Origin: Daedaleopsis sinensis
Taxonomy: Eukaryota; Basidiomycota; Agaricomycetes; Polyporales; Polyporaceae
Reading direction: 5' to 3'
Assembly (NCBI GenBank): GCA_033807695.1
Contig: CM066301.1
Coordinates: forward strand, 930,001 to 994,000
Length of the DNA stretch: 64,000 nucleotides
Below the pieces are notes generated by a model. The model was not told the DNA's origin and searched no databases. It saw only the letters and a program-made list of their open reading frames with translations. Below, piece by piece: positions 45,430-56,610 of the stretch. Made by a program: the position numbers and the translations under genes. Every line of letters starts with the position of its first letter. The first letter of the stretch is position 1.

Positions 45430-46453
45430 ATGTCTCTCCTTCTCAGCCCCGTCGTCGAGATCTATAGGCTCGTTCTCCAACCAGTCGCCCCATTCACCTG
45501 GTTCGGCGTGCAGCTCAGCACCCTCGACGTCCTCGCCGCCTTGCGCCTCTGCGTTGCGCTCAGACAGATCCGCGAGAAGCTTCGGAGCGACCATGCGCTG
45601 AAGCTCAAGACCGTCACCGCGAGCGAGAAGGAGAAACCGGCACTCCCGGAGATCGAGCAGCGGTCGTTCGTGCGCGATGCAGCCGCGGCCCTGCTCGTGG
45701 TGTATGGAGGAGAGGCAGTCGCAGGTTCGTGTCTCCTCACCTTATCGCTTAACTACGAGACACTGGACAGAGATCTGAACTCGCCTGGCAGCCCCGGCCC
45801 TGGCCATTCCGCCATCGTTTATGTACTCCGGTGTTGTCCCGGTGTTTTACACCGCGATGCAGGCCATCGTGGAGAAGCTTCCCTGGGTGCCGACCCCCTC
45901 GTACGAGACGGAGATGCCACTCGCGGTGTGGGACGCCTTCAGCCGTGCATACCTCCTCTGCAACCTCATCCCGCCCATGGTCACCAAGCACGCATCCCCG
46001 GCCATCAACAGCAGCCCATGGACACTCCTCCTCACCTCCCTCGTGAGTTCCGTGCATCTACGCTGTAACTGACGCTTATCGTGCCATCCTCAGATGACCG
46101 CGAACGGTGGTTTCTTCTTCACCAACCTCTTCTCGTTCTTCCAGCCTTACGCACTCACGCTCACGACCCCGACCGAGTTCCTGCCGTATGGCTGGACGAC
46201 GACCGATCTCTGGTGTGCGCCACTCATCACCGGACTCTACGCGTTCCTCACGCACGCGCAACCCTTCTGGGCGGACGCACACACCGTCGCCCTGGGATGG
46301 TTGGGGACCGCGAGCGAGACGGAGAAGATTGCGGCCGTTGACCCCGAGACCGCGCGTGCCGTGTGTGTCCTCGTCCTTGCCACTTTGTTCACTAGCAGAG
46401 CGGCCAAGAACTTTGGTTCAGTGGCGGCGAGGCAGAAGACGAAAGTGCAGTAG
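45430..46453 (+). CDS. Multi-pass membrane protein, unknown family (right copy)
   Basis: Exons 45430-45724, 45792-46042 and 46094-46453 give 301 residues, differing from the left-arm product at only a few positions (for example LGWLGTASE for LGWFRTASE and CVLVLAT for CVIVLAT). Hydrophobic segments and length are unchanged and the introns are in the same places. See the left copy for what can be said about its nature. Two intact copies in opposite arms make it a candidate for gene conversion or recent duplication. Confidence 0.75.
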
Positions 46454-46599
46454 AAGCTTGCGGAATAGAACAACTACGTGTATCTAACGACGTGGCACGA
46501 CCTGCCATATCTATGTGTCCTACGAATGTAGTGAGTCCTCATTCGCTGTCGATCACAGGCGCTATTTCTGAAATAAGCCATCACTGACAGAACGAAGTG

Positions 46600-46760
46600 T
46601 TAGCTACTAGTTGATGGGGAATGTTGAAATCGAAGTTCCGCTTCGCCCGTGAAGCAGGATGTTGTCCAGCGCCGCACTCGTTCGTCTCGGAATAGAGGTC
46701 GCGACGTCCAGACCTTCGGTCACCTCGTCGTCTAGCTCCTACGGCCTCGGCGCGCACGCG
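46600..46760 (-). pseudogene. 3' scrap of a MYND gene, right arm
   Basis: AATGTTGAAATCGAAGTTCC and the following approximately 120 bp parallel the 3' end of the MYND gene at 56611-57651 (minus strand), including the region encoding LFRDWDEYRTGQHP, but with frameshifts. It lies directly after the membrane-protein gene, as in the left arm. Confidence 0.6.
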
Positions 46761-47395
46761 GCAGTCGTCGCCACCGTGAGCCCGCCCGCGTATGCGCAGG
46801 CGATAAGTTAACGTTTGTCCGAAACATCCACTGTGCCGCAGAAAGCTAGTCTATGGTCCCCCCATGCAACTCTCACACAGCCAGGATTCTTGACGTATTT
46901 GTGCGCATGTCTTTGTGTGCTCATAATCAAGCTTAAGTCCTCGCTGAGAAGAGAGAACGATTCAACGCCGAAATTGTCGCCATCTAGAAGAAGCGCAGAA
47001 GGTGCGTGCGCCATGCTAAACTCCTTGAAGTTGGAGTGCTGCTCTTCATAGCCCTGTCAGTGCATGACAGACCGTGACTTACGCCGTGCTGGTCGGACCG
47101 TCCGAACCCTTCCCGAACGGCCTGAGAAGGGCACTGTAGAGCTGAATGATTGAATGCCTAGAGCGCTGGACTGGGGCGATCTCGCGTTTGTCAAGCTGCG
47201 CGGCGGGTACGGGCAGTCGTCGGGTACGGGCAGTCGTGTAAGTACGACTGTACCTAACAGTCGAACTTTCGTGGGACCGTGCTTCATAGGCCTCCTCTGG
47301 GCCTCTACTTAGCCGGTCGCACGGACAATCGGGCGGAGAAAGCGGGTGTAATAAAAGGTAACATTCCGACGCTGTCGACTAGTTACCCACAACTC
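46761..47395. other. Left flank of the large transposon
   Basis: It is arm sequence up to about 47285, then about 100 bp not seen in the left arm. The last nine bases, CCACAACTC (47387-47395), are the left target-site duplication. Confidence 0.6.
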
Positions 47396-47594
47396 CAGGC
47401 TCCAACGCACCGTCGCTTCGAGTTGGGGGGCGAATCCACGACGGAGGGATGAGGGAATAATACCACGTAGCGTTTGCGTAGCCTAGATCAATGTACAGCG
47501 CTAACTCAAGCTGGTTCACGTGATCTGTAGTGTGGGCCCCCTCAACTCTCAGCGACGGCTGCCACCAAACACATACAAATATACGGAGCACGGC
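47396..47594 (+). repeat. Left terminal inverted repeat of the transposon
   Basis: Pairs with 54793-54989. The inner end, ACAAATATACGGAGCACGGC, is identical in both. A CACGTGATCT block is shared in the middle. The repeats probably hold the promoters of both genes, since the start codons lie close behind them. Confidence 0.88.
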
Positions 47595-47716
47595 CAGAGG
47601 ACGCCCAGACGACCTCCATTCGGTCAACTGTAAACATTATCGGTTAACGAATATATGAATATTGTCTGAATATTGTTCTCAAGCGATAGTACGCGTCGTG
47701 TTCTCCACTAACGCGT

Positions 47717-50643
47717 ATGTCTACAGGTACCTCGGGCGACTTGCCTGATGTCTCCGAGATCAGGAGGAGGACTCTAGAGGTATTCCGACGAAGGCCATGT
47801 CTTTGGCAGTGTCAAGTTGCTCGAGCTCTTCTCAAAGGAGAGCAGGATATCATCTGCATATCCGCCACTGGGTCCGGCAAGACTCTTACGTTCTGGATGC
47901 CACTCCTTTTCCGTCCAACAGGAATCCAAGTTGTTATCACTCCGCTTAATATCCTTGGCACACAGAACAAGAAGCAACTAGAAGAAGTCGGTATAGAAGC
48001 ACTCGCTATCTCGGGTGAAACAGCCACACCAGAGATCTTCCAGGTACGACACACTACTACGTAATGATACTAACATCTTTAACCTTCCTCCCCGGATTGT
48101 AGGCGGCCAGCCAGATGAAGCATGGTGTTGTCATCATCAGTCCCGAGATCGCATTCAGGCACAAACTATCTACCGAGTGCTTATGGAGGAACTCGTCTCT
48201 CACCTCGCGCATCATCAGCTGCATATGGGACGAGGTACATTGTGTCGTAGCATGGGGCTCCTTCCGGCCTGATTTGGCAGAGGCTGGGCGGCTGAGGAAC
48301 CTCCTACCGGCCCGCACTCCATACTACATGCCATCTGCCACGCTCGCACAACCAATGCGCAATCAGGTCGTTGACACGCTGCAGGCCCGCAAAGACCGTC
48401 TCCTCCTCATTCAACGCTCGAATGACAGACCGAATGTGTACCTGTGCGTCCGCAAGATCAGGCACGCACTAGCAAGTTTCAAGGATCTCGCATTTCTGAT
48501 CCCCGACGACTGGACACCACAGAATCACCGACAATTTCTGATATTCTTCGACAATATCGAAGACTCCGTGAGCGCTGCAGAGATGCTTCGCGAGCGGTTA
48601 CCACAGGAGCACCGCAGGCGAATCGTCTGGTTCAATTCTGACAACACCCCCCATTTCCGGGAGGAGGCAACTACCGAGTTTCGAGACCACGAACTTTACG
48701 GTCTATTTTGCACTGACTCGTTCGGCATGGTGAGTGTGAATCAGACATAATGTGGAGCTGTCACTGACTTAGCCACAGGGAGTTGATATACCTGACATCG
48801 AAGTCGTTGTCCAATGGCGAGTGACATGCAACATGGACACTCTCTGGCAGCGGATCGGCCGTGCTGGGCGCAAGCCTGGCACGGAATCAATTGCAATTCT
48901 ATTCGCTGAGGCAAAATACTTTGACGATGAAGCCGCTGCTGCCAAAGGGCGCGCAGAGAAGCGTAAGGAAGCTAATGCAGAGAAAGCCACAAGGAAGGAG
49001 CTGGGAAAGCGGAAGCGTAACTTGGCCTCCGGTGACTCGGAGGGGCAACCTACCGGTGGGCGTGGTGGAAAAAGGGCCAGGACTAGTACCAACACCACTG
49101 CGGTTGGAACGGACATTGTGATGGGCGCCGGAGTCAGTGCTGAGACTCCCGGTGCTCCTCCTCCCGGTGAGAACACCACTGCGGCGCACACTGACTCGAT
49201 TATGGCGGCACCGGCTCCTTCCATCATGTCCGAGTATGAGATGCTTCGGGTGTCATATGCCCGTGCTCGTGAGGATAGTAGTACTACTAGCTCGGGTGCG
49301 AACACTTCAGCACCTCGAGGGAAGAAGGGAGTTCCGAAGACACAATCCGATATTGCACCCGAGCTCGACAACTTCATTAATGCAGGCTCTCGCTCTTGCC
49401 AGTGCTACCGGAAAACTATCATTGCGTATTATGGAACCGATAAAGTAGGCGAGTATTGCTTCTAGACCATCTATTCTACCGCAGGCTTACAGGGGGCTGA
49501 CATACTGTTTATAGCGCCCGATGATTGCGCCCCGGAAGGCTGCGCCCGTTGCCAAGTGCCGGCGTCCACCGTATGCTGCAGCCTTTGCTCCCCCGATCAT
49601 CCCATCTTCGCCTTCCTTCCGCTGCTCTCTGCTCCTACCGCTAAGAATCTGCCCGCTACTCGTGCATCTAAGGTCACGACCAAGTACGCTATGGCTACAA
49701 TCGACAACGACTTTCATGCTGCCCTGCACGACTATCGCCGCGAGAAGATGCGCCAGCTGTACGGCCAGCAACTTCTCAACAGGCTAGGGCCGAGTATGAT
49801 CCTAGGCAACGAGCAGCTAAAGCGCATATTGGACTGTGCCCATGCCCACAAGCTTGCCTCAATAGAAGACCTGGTCCGGGAGACGAAGTGGGTTGGTGCG
49901 AAGGAGTTTGGGAAGGATGTGTTGGAGCTTATTGAACAGTGCGTTCAAGGTTGGCTGCTATTCAAGTCTACATGTTTCTAACTCCCGACAGATACTATCC
50001 CAAGCCTGCCCCCGCAGCACAGACCTCGGGGACTTCAGGTACGCTCACATCGTCGTCTTCCACCAGGCGTATCGCCGGCCCACGCAAGTGCAGCGCATGT
50101 AGCAGCGAAGAACACATCAGTCAGTACTACACATAGTCTATCCCGATGCTGTAAGTGCTGAATCTTGTACCAGGGTCGAGTCCGAAGTGTCCGAAGTACC
50201 ATGACTGGCTCGTCATGAAAGGGAACCGTACCACACAACACACACAACCCACCACCCCCGCTGCCGCCGCTGTCACCCATGCCCCACTCCCGATTGCCAT
50301 TCCCCAACCGGTAGAGCCAATTCCGCAGCCGTCCGGCTCGTCTTCGTCCACAAATACACAGTACTGGGACTCGTTCTTTGGAGATCGCAGTCAGTACACG
50401 CGGCGTGTATGGCAACCGGCTACTGGTAGTAAGTCATCTCACTTTTGTATCAGAAACCCTCAGTGCTCAGGTCATTCATCGATAGTTCCTCCGCATCCTC
50501 TTCAATCTCTTCCTCTTCCTCAGCTCCCCACGCCGTCTCAACCTCCCCCCCATCCCGGCCACTCTGAAGCCCTTCCGCCACCCCCGAAGCCTCGCCCGAG
50601 ACCACGGGTGCCCGCTGCTTCCTCTTCGAGTGCTCAATCATGA
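47717..50643 (+). CDS. RecQ-like DNA helicase of the transposon
   Basis: Exons 47717-48043, 48103-48729, 48779-49444, 49493-49938, 49992-50119 and 50174-50643 give up to 887 residues; an alternative last splice near 50430 would end it at 50485. All helicase motifs are present: I ATGSGKT (50-56), II DEVH (about 152), III PSAT, V GMGVDIPD (about 317-324) and VI QRIGRAGRKPG (342-352). After the helicase core there is a Lys/Arg-rich linker, then a cysteine cluster (C552, C557, C560, C568, C569, C572) and a knuckle CSAC...H...KC made by exons 5-6. I recall similar long RecQ proteins in many Agaricomycete genomes. The protein probably unwinds DNA in the nucleus, and its place between inverted repeats points to a role in transposition. 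The 3' end overlaps the converging DUF6589 gene. Confidence 0.85.
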
Positions 50644-53600
50644 GTGTCTCAGTTCCCATCGCGATAGCGTCCCCAATTTGGTAGTGTGCCTTTCTTTTGG
50701 CCTTGTAGTCGTTCGGAGATGTCGTAGTGTCTTGAGCCCCATCCGCACTGTCTTTCTTGGGATATATGATAGCATTCAGCGCTGCCGTTAACGTCGCCCG
50801 CATGTCTTTCTGGGCATGTGAAGTCGTGAGTCCCGGCAACTTCAAGTTCCGCTCCATATTGCTATGGCTACTTCGATAGAGGAGGACGAGTACTGATTCG
50901 AGGAGAATTAGATCTTTTGTGCGTCCTGATCCTTCGCCGCCGTACATTGACTTGATAAAGAGGTTCAGGAGCTCGACTACCCAGTCGACAGCCCGAAAGG
51001 CATGAGGTTTGCCGGTGGGATTAACGAGAATGTTGTATCTAATAGCGCGTCTGGTATGTGATCAGCATGTAAGTACAATGGTTCGCTCTAATACGACACA
51101 TGTTACTAACCTGAGACCCTCCGGGTATATAAAATAAAGAGCGTGCATGAACTGCAACGTTCTGATAGCGTACTTATGCTTTCCTGCTGCACGGAAGAGC
51201 ATCAGGGAAACTGATTACAGCGTCTATTTCCCGTAGCAGCACAGCTCTTCAAGTAGCGAGTGTAGCACTATGTAGCGCTTCCATACTGTCACTGCCGCAC
51301 TATAGCGTACCATTGCCTTGCTCTCCCGACTGTCTCGACTTGTGTGAATGCTCTGCACACTCACGCGCCCATTTACCGTAACGATCAGCAATGAGTCATT
51401 CAGAGTCGGCCTGAGTCGGCGGGTTCAGGCCTCGGATCTCCCCGACGATTTCGAACTCCGCTCCAAAATATTTTTCGACCGCTCGACTTGAAGTCTTGAG
51501 CTTTTGAACCGAACGTTTTGCGGCCTTTTCTCTCTCCCCCCATCAAGTTCGCTCACGCCTCCTCACACTTGCTCTACTCCTCCGAGTCCCCTCTTGGTCA
51601 TACGTGAGATCTATTCCCCTCAGTGTTCATGTTGTTTTTCACTGACCGCATTCAGGCCTTAGTATCAGTAATAGGCTTCCTCACCGACACCCCCTTTGGC
51701 CTGGTCCTCACCGGAGGAACCTTGCCCATGGATTGAAGGTGAGCAAGTCGCAGATCAAAGTAAGCATACCCGCCACACCAACATGAACTCCGAATGCCCA
51801 GAACCCGGGCCATACGAGCACCTCCGAGCCAACATGAACTGCGCGCACAGTCCTACCTCAGGTATATTGGCACGAGGTAGGACACACATACCCATCTCAC
51901 TTGCATATCTAACTGTTGGTTACAGCATATCCAACTGAGTCGTGTACTGCAAGTGTGGGGAAGCACATGTATATCAAGCTGTGTACTTAGGTCGGTCAAC
52001 AGCGGTCTGCACGCACCAGACGAGTCGTACTGACTCCCTCCCCTGCATTAATAGCGTCCGGCGCCGCGCCCGCTTCTGCCGCTGTCGTCCGGTGTGTCGC
52101 CGCTACGGAACACGACCATACCGAGCACCTACCCGGTGGCAGGTGAGCACGTCCGCATCTGCAATGGTGGCAGCACACGAGATCGCAGCTTGTCCACGAA
52201 GTGCGATGCGGGTCGTCCAACTCTGGCCCCTCCCGGCCGCCTCTGTCGCCAGCCCAGCCCGAGTCCGATGGCGGACGTCTCCACCCCCGTTTGATCAGCG
52301 TGAGCGGGGGTGGGTTGTGCGATATGTGCCGGGCTCGACACGGCCTGTGCGGAGAGACGTGTCGTCGGGGCCACGGCGGTCAGTATAGTACATACTCGAG
52401 TACTTGCCGTCGTACGGTTTCTGCCGTCCGCTGTAGTAGCCTATATGCATGTAACAGTAGTTACTAGAATAAGTATAATCTGTTCCTAGTACAACTAGCT
52501 GGCGCGTGAGTCAATATCGGGTTCTTCCATATCAAGCATGCTCTGGTGCGCTATGGTAGAGTGCTATAGAATTACAAGGGGGAGCTACCGTCTGCTACTG
52601 TAGAGCGGGGGACGCTACGCCGCTACAGACGCCATAGAGCGTCTGTAGCTCCGGATAGCGTCCAAAAGTTTCCCTGATGAGTGGGATCCACTCGAGAAGG
52701 AGTGTCTCAAAGCGTCCAATGTCGCCCTCGTTCAACGCGTAGGTGAGTTCTTCATATAGGAGGAGATAGTTATGGGTACGCAGTGTGTTCTCTCGGACTT
52801 CATCTCGTGCTGCGGCTGCCAGTTCCAATTTGTATAGGTCGACACCATACCCCTCGACGTAGTGTTGTGTGAGATAGTCTGCGATCTCCTGGATTTCAGA
52901 CAAGGACGGCTGTGACTTAGCCCATTCCTCCAAGCTTGTCTTCCCTGTTCTCTTCTTCACCTCCACCTGCCATGCATCAAGCCGAAGAACCGCGCCAACG
53001 TGTTGGATAAGCTCGTGTTGCTGACGAAACTTTGCATTGAAGACAAGCCGTGAGCTTTCTTTCGGTCGTAGTCTGCCTGCAATCTTCATGAAACTTGTAT
53101 CGTCGCTCCTCGCGCCATTCGGAATGACCAACAACCGCCATATTGCATCGGCAGCTGCCATTTTGAAGTGGAACAGACCCATCGCAGGAATAACTGAGTT
53201 GAGGCGATCAAGTGGGGACCGTTCAACCGAACGTCTACGAAGTGCAGAAGACATCCGTTCGTAGGTCCCGAGATCTCCGTAAATGATAGTGACGAACTCT
53301 TCAAGGTTAGTGAATGGCTCTCCCGAGTACTTGCTACTTTCTCGAGGGTCACCAACACCAGCCTGAGAGTACATGTTGTGTATAGCATCAATGTTTCCAC
53401 CGACGGTAGCTGGATTGATGTCCATGGCACGGAGAGGGACTTGGTGGAGTTTGACGACAGGGATGGCTTCAACAGGTTTGGGATTAGGTAGATCCCGAGC
53501 ACAGTGGGCAAAGGAGGTAGGACCGTACTTGACAAGGGTTTGGATGAACATCCACGACCGGTACTCGGCTTGATGCGTCCCTTCGGGATGTAGGGTATAG

Positions 53601-54662
53601 AGGAGCTTCATAGTAGCAGCGGGATCGAATGGTCTAGGATCAGTAGCCTCAAGATTCAGCTCAGATCTATTCCATAGCAAACGGGAACATTTGAGGTCCT
53701 CAAGCGTTACACCGTGCTCGAGGCGTAGTAGTGTTCCCGATGTCAGGTGGAGGAGGCCACGCTCAGAGTCATGTCCGTCGATTGTTGCAATCAGGGTCTG
53801 AAGTAGGACATCAAAGTTGTCGTAAGCGTAGGATGTGAGGAGTGTCCGTCCGAGAGCCTCGATGTCGAGATAGCTTTGTGTAGAGAGGGATTTGATAGCA
53901 CGGCGTATTGTGGTAAGAGAGATGGAGATGCCGATGCGAGAGAGCACCTTGATCACTTTGTCGGGTGTGTTACATGCATGTAAGAAAACCCCCATAACAC
54001 TTTGAAAGGCATTGCATTGAGGATCGACAGATTGCATTGCAATGCTTATGATCACGGCCGTCTTCTGCCATTCCCATAGACATACAGTCAGTGTACGTAT
54101 TCATAATCAAGTGTTGATCACGTACTATGCGCACAAACCCTTTCTGTGACGTTCTTCTGCCCTTGGCATCGGCAACATCTGATAGATCCACCCCAAGTGC
54201 TTCCCACAGGTCATCATCAGAATCTGATTCCACATCCCGCGGCTCTTGTTGATCGGTCGGCACATCGGAGCTACCTAGAATATGCTGTATCATATCGCAC
54301 ACCTCGGGGGCCAGCTGGTACATCTTGGTGATCATGTCCTCCAGCTGAAAGTCTCGAATCTGATCGGGATGTGTGTGAGCGGCCCCAAAACGCCATCCAT
54401 TCTCCTCATCAACAAGCTGCTGAATAGCCTGTGCATACTCCTGGCACTTGAGATTGTGAGCCCATCGCGATAGGCGCACTTTTGAGTGCTTGTTGAAGTG
54501 GTAGAGTGCGGAAGCAATAGAAGGGGTATCCTCGATCAGATCGCGCAGGAGTGGGTTGTTCAAGTCATGATACTGTTGTAAGACATATTGGATGAGATGT
54601 GATAAACGTATATTCGCCTGCTGTAGTTGATTCAAGATGTTCTGCAGTGTGTGGGCATCCAT
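50450..54662 (-). pseudogene. DUF6589 gene (putative transposase), split by an insertion
   Basis: Coding pieces on the minus strand are 54126-54662, 52679-54064, 51111-51196 and 50450-51050, with ordinary introns at 54065-54125 and 51051-51110 and a foreign 1.48 kb element (51200-52678) between the second and third. Without the insertion the frame is continuous at 869 codons and reads WIP-LFRAAGKHKYA across the site. Signature blocks of the DUF6589 family (Pfam PF20231, from memory) are MDINPATVGGNIDAI, IYGDLGTYERM, GLFHFKMAAADAIWRLL, FRQQHELIQHVGAVLRLDAW and AVDWVVELLN. I infer a DDE-type catalytic triad from the invariant D of MDIN, D of GDLGT and E of DWVVE, with a helical insert between the last two. 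With the insertion the frame stops at 52595 before the glutamate. It ends in a long acidic tail. Confidence 0.8.
51200..52678. mobile_element. 1.48 kb non-autonomous element nested in the DUF6589 gene
   Basis: Ends are CATCAGGGAAACT and AGTTTCCCTGAT, with a GAG (3 bp) target duplication at 51197-51199 and 52679-52681; a 2 bp duplication fits equally well. The first and last about 120 bp are full of TAGCG/CGCTA words (for example CTATAGCG), like the subterminal repeats of CACTA-type elements, although the termini are not CACTA. No long open frame or transposase motif is found inside. Its insertion is the only thing that breaks the transposon's second gene. Confidence 0.72.
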
Positions 54663-54792
54663 AGCGTAGTGGTATCAAATAGAGCGCGCAGCGTTGAGTA
54701 TTGTGGCCGTATATGGAACTCTCGCCTGCAGATATTACTGCAGACGCCGAACAAATACACCTTCCTAATGGGGAGGGTGATGAGCGCTTCCT

Positions 54793-54989
54793 GCCGTGCT
54801 CCGTATATTTGTATGTGTTTGGTGGCAGCCGTCGCTGAGAGTTGAGAGGCCCACACTATAGATCACGTGAATAAGTTTGAATTGGCGCTTTGTGTAATCT
54901 AGGTTACGTGTACGCTACTAGATATTATCTCCATCCCCTCCGTCGTGGATTCGGCCTCCCAACTCGAAGCGACGGTGCGTTGGAGCCTG
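54793..54989 (-). repeat. Right terminal inverted repeat of the transposon
   Basis: Mirror of 47396-47594, with a few substitutions and indels in the middle. It is followed by the 9 bp duplication CCACAACTC at 54990-54998. Confidence 0.88.
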
Positions 54990-55607
54990 CCACAACTCAC
55001 GCCATCTTCACAAGCAGTCTAAGCCGCGGCATGTGCTCCAGTGCGGTCGAGATCGATAGCATATGTTTGATGCGGGATGCTGTCGGTTGGCTAGTGCTAT
55101 CATGCGTATGGATCGTCGGCGGCCCCCTCTGTTCACGACATTACAGATGTGCACTCGCGTGCTATGAAGAGGCGTGGCGTATTTTGTCACAGGCCCTGGG
55201 ACATGGGCACGGTGCAACGGCTCCCTGTCAGGGAGCCATCAGCTGCGTATGATCTCCACATACCCGACTGTCTAGAGGCCGGAATGCATACCGTGAGGTC
55301 CCGCTAAGTACGTGCTCTGAGCTCAGCTTGGATCTGAAGCGCGTATGAACGTCTGGTCCGGTCGGGAGAAATATTGCCAATACTGCCAGTACCACGGTGC
55401 AGCGTCGGTGCTCTGAGTCGGTCCACGGTATGGACTGCCCGTAGAGTCCGGACCATGCCCCGCGACCCGCCTCGACGTCTGAAGGTATGCATATAAGCAG
55501 TTGTCACAGCGCAGGGAGATGCTCATCGTCATCCACAGCGTTCTCTTCTACACCCCACACCACACTCCTACACAAGAGTCGCCTCTCCGGCTCCTACACT
55601 CTTAACC
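54990..55607. other. Right flank of the transposon and KNH promoter
   Basis: From about 55060 it matches 19100-19370 of the left arm in reverse. A TATA-like CATATAAG at about 55490 lies about 115 bp before the KNH-like start codon. Confidence 0.55.
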
Positions 55608-56212
55608 ATGCTCTTCGGCACGAAGTCTCTTATTGTCCTCGCCACCGCCCTCGGTGCGCTCACCCAGACGGCCTGCGCTGTCCCCATCGTGGAGAAGCGC
55701 GACATCTGGTCGCCCCCGTTGACCTACCCCCATGCGGGCACGGTCTGGTACACCAACCAGAGGCACAACGTCACCTGGTGAGCACCCTTTCAGCCCTCCA
55801 GGGACCAGTCGTCTCTCCATCCCCCCTAGTGGCTAACTCTCCCGTGTCTGCGTCTGCAGGGACATCAGCAACCCCCCGAAGAACATCACGAACACGGTCG
55901 GCAAGATTCTGCTCCGCAAGGGCGGTCAGGTCACGCCCGGTGAGTCCTCAGCGACGTATGCTTGGAGCTCCTTGTTTTGCAGAGCACTGACGTCGCTCGT
56001 GCCAGTCGTCGTTGCGAACGGCTTCCCGATCACCTCGGGACGCGTCGAGGTCCCCGTCCCGTCAGTCATAAGCGGGAACGACTACCAGCTCGTCTGTACG
56101 TGTCTATTGCCATTCTTTTCTCTGTGACTCGCTCCGTGCTGACGACAGACATCTTGCAGTGGTGGGCGACTCGGGCAACGTCGGCCCTGTGTTCACCATA
56201 ATCGAGGCGTGA
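55608..56212 (+). CDS. Small secreted Kre9/KNH-like (Ig-like) protein
   Basis: Exons 55608-55777, 55860-55939, 56006-56095 and 56160-56212 give 130 residues. The signal peptide is MLFGTKSLIVLATALGALTQTACA. The mature part has SPPLTYPHAGTVWYTNQRHNVTWD, N-linked glycosylation sites NVT and NIT, ILLRKGG, and ends NVGPVFTIIEA. This is the pattern of the Kre9/Knh1 N-terminal Ig-like domain (Pfam PF10342), found in fungal Ser/Thr-rich GPI-anchored proteins. Here the protein stops straight after the domain, with no Ser/Thr stalk or GPI signal, so it is probably freely secreted or wall-associated. A truncated copy lies at 18600-19030. Confidence 0.82.
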
Positions 56213-56610
56213 GCGTCGTGCTACGTCTCTTGGAGACCTCGCGTTTCCTGGAGCGAGCGGAGGCTCCGCGCCGTAGACCCGTACCTATCGATGGACTGGT
56301 GTGCGATGCGGACACGGTCATAACGACACGGACAATGATACGGACTGATCTTGAACTTTGAATCACGAACTGTTGTAACGTACTACTCTTACACGGCCTC
56401 AGGCTGTTAAGTTCATTTCCAGACATACACCATGCCTCAGAAAGGTTGTCTAAGGTCCCACCCATGCAACTCTCACAGGCAGCCAGGATGTTCAACGTCT
56501 CCATGTGCGCATGTCTCTGTGCGTATATCAAGAATAAGTACCAGATATGAAGCCTGAGAGCACGATGATGCTACGCTGGATGATTAAAGGTAGCTAGAAT
56601 GATGAAGCCG
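56213..56610. other. Convergent 3' region
   Basis: It lies between the stop codons of the KNH-like and MYND genes. A segment near 56400-56530 resembles 46820-46950 and 19680-19810 of the arms. No gene is seen. Confidence 0.45.

Larger units (their letters stand above)
42660..47285 (+). repeat. Inverted duplication, block B, right copy
   Basis: Reverse counterpart of 19370-23950, containing in order an ORC2 fragment, HsbA copy B', a gene-free spacer, the membrane-protein gene, a MYND 3' scrap and further flank to CGTGGGACCG at about 47280. In the left arm that flank continues directly to the KNH remnant region; here about 0.1 kb and then the 7.6 kb transposon intervene. Confidence 0.85.
47396..54989. 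mobile_element. 7.6 kb two-gene DNA transposon (RecQ helicase + DUF6589)
   Basis: The ends are inverted repeats: CAGGCTCCAACGCACCGTCG at 47396 is matched exactly by the reverse complement at the right end (54989), perfect for 32 bp and recognisable for about 200 bp (47396-47594 and 54793-54989). A 9 bp direct repeat CCACAACTC flanks it (47387-47395 and 54990-54998). Inside are two genes reading toward each other: a RecQ-type helicase starting about 120 bp from the left repeat, and a DUF6589 gene starting about 130 bp from the right repeat. The helicase gene is intact, the DUF6589 gene is broken by a nested element. The insertion lies in block B of the right arm. I do not recognise it as a named superfamily; the 9 bp duplication is unlike hAT (8), Tc1/mariner (TA) or CACTA (2-3). 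Confidence 0.88.

Noticed and set aside
47717..50643. Telomere-linked RecQ helicase marking a chromosome end
   Set aside because: No telomere repeats occur, and the gene lies inside an element with inverted repeats and a target duplication, within duplicated internal DNA.
47396..54989. Helitron (rolling-circle element), because of the helicase
   Set aside because: The helicase has RecQ-type rather than Pif1-type motifs, no Rep endonuclease is present, and Helitrons lack inverted repeats and target duplications.
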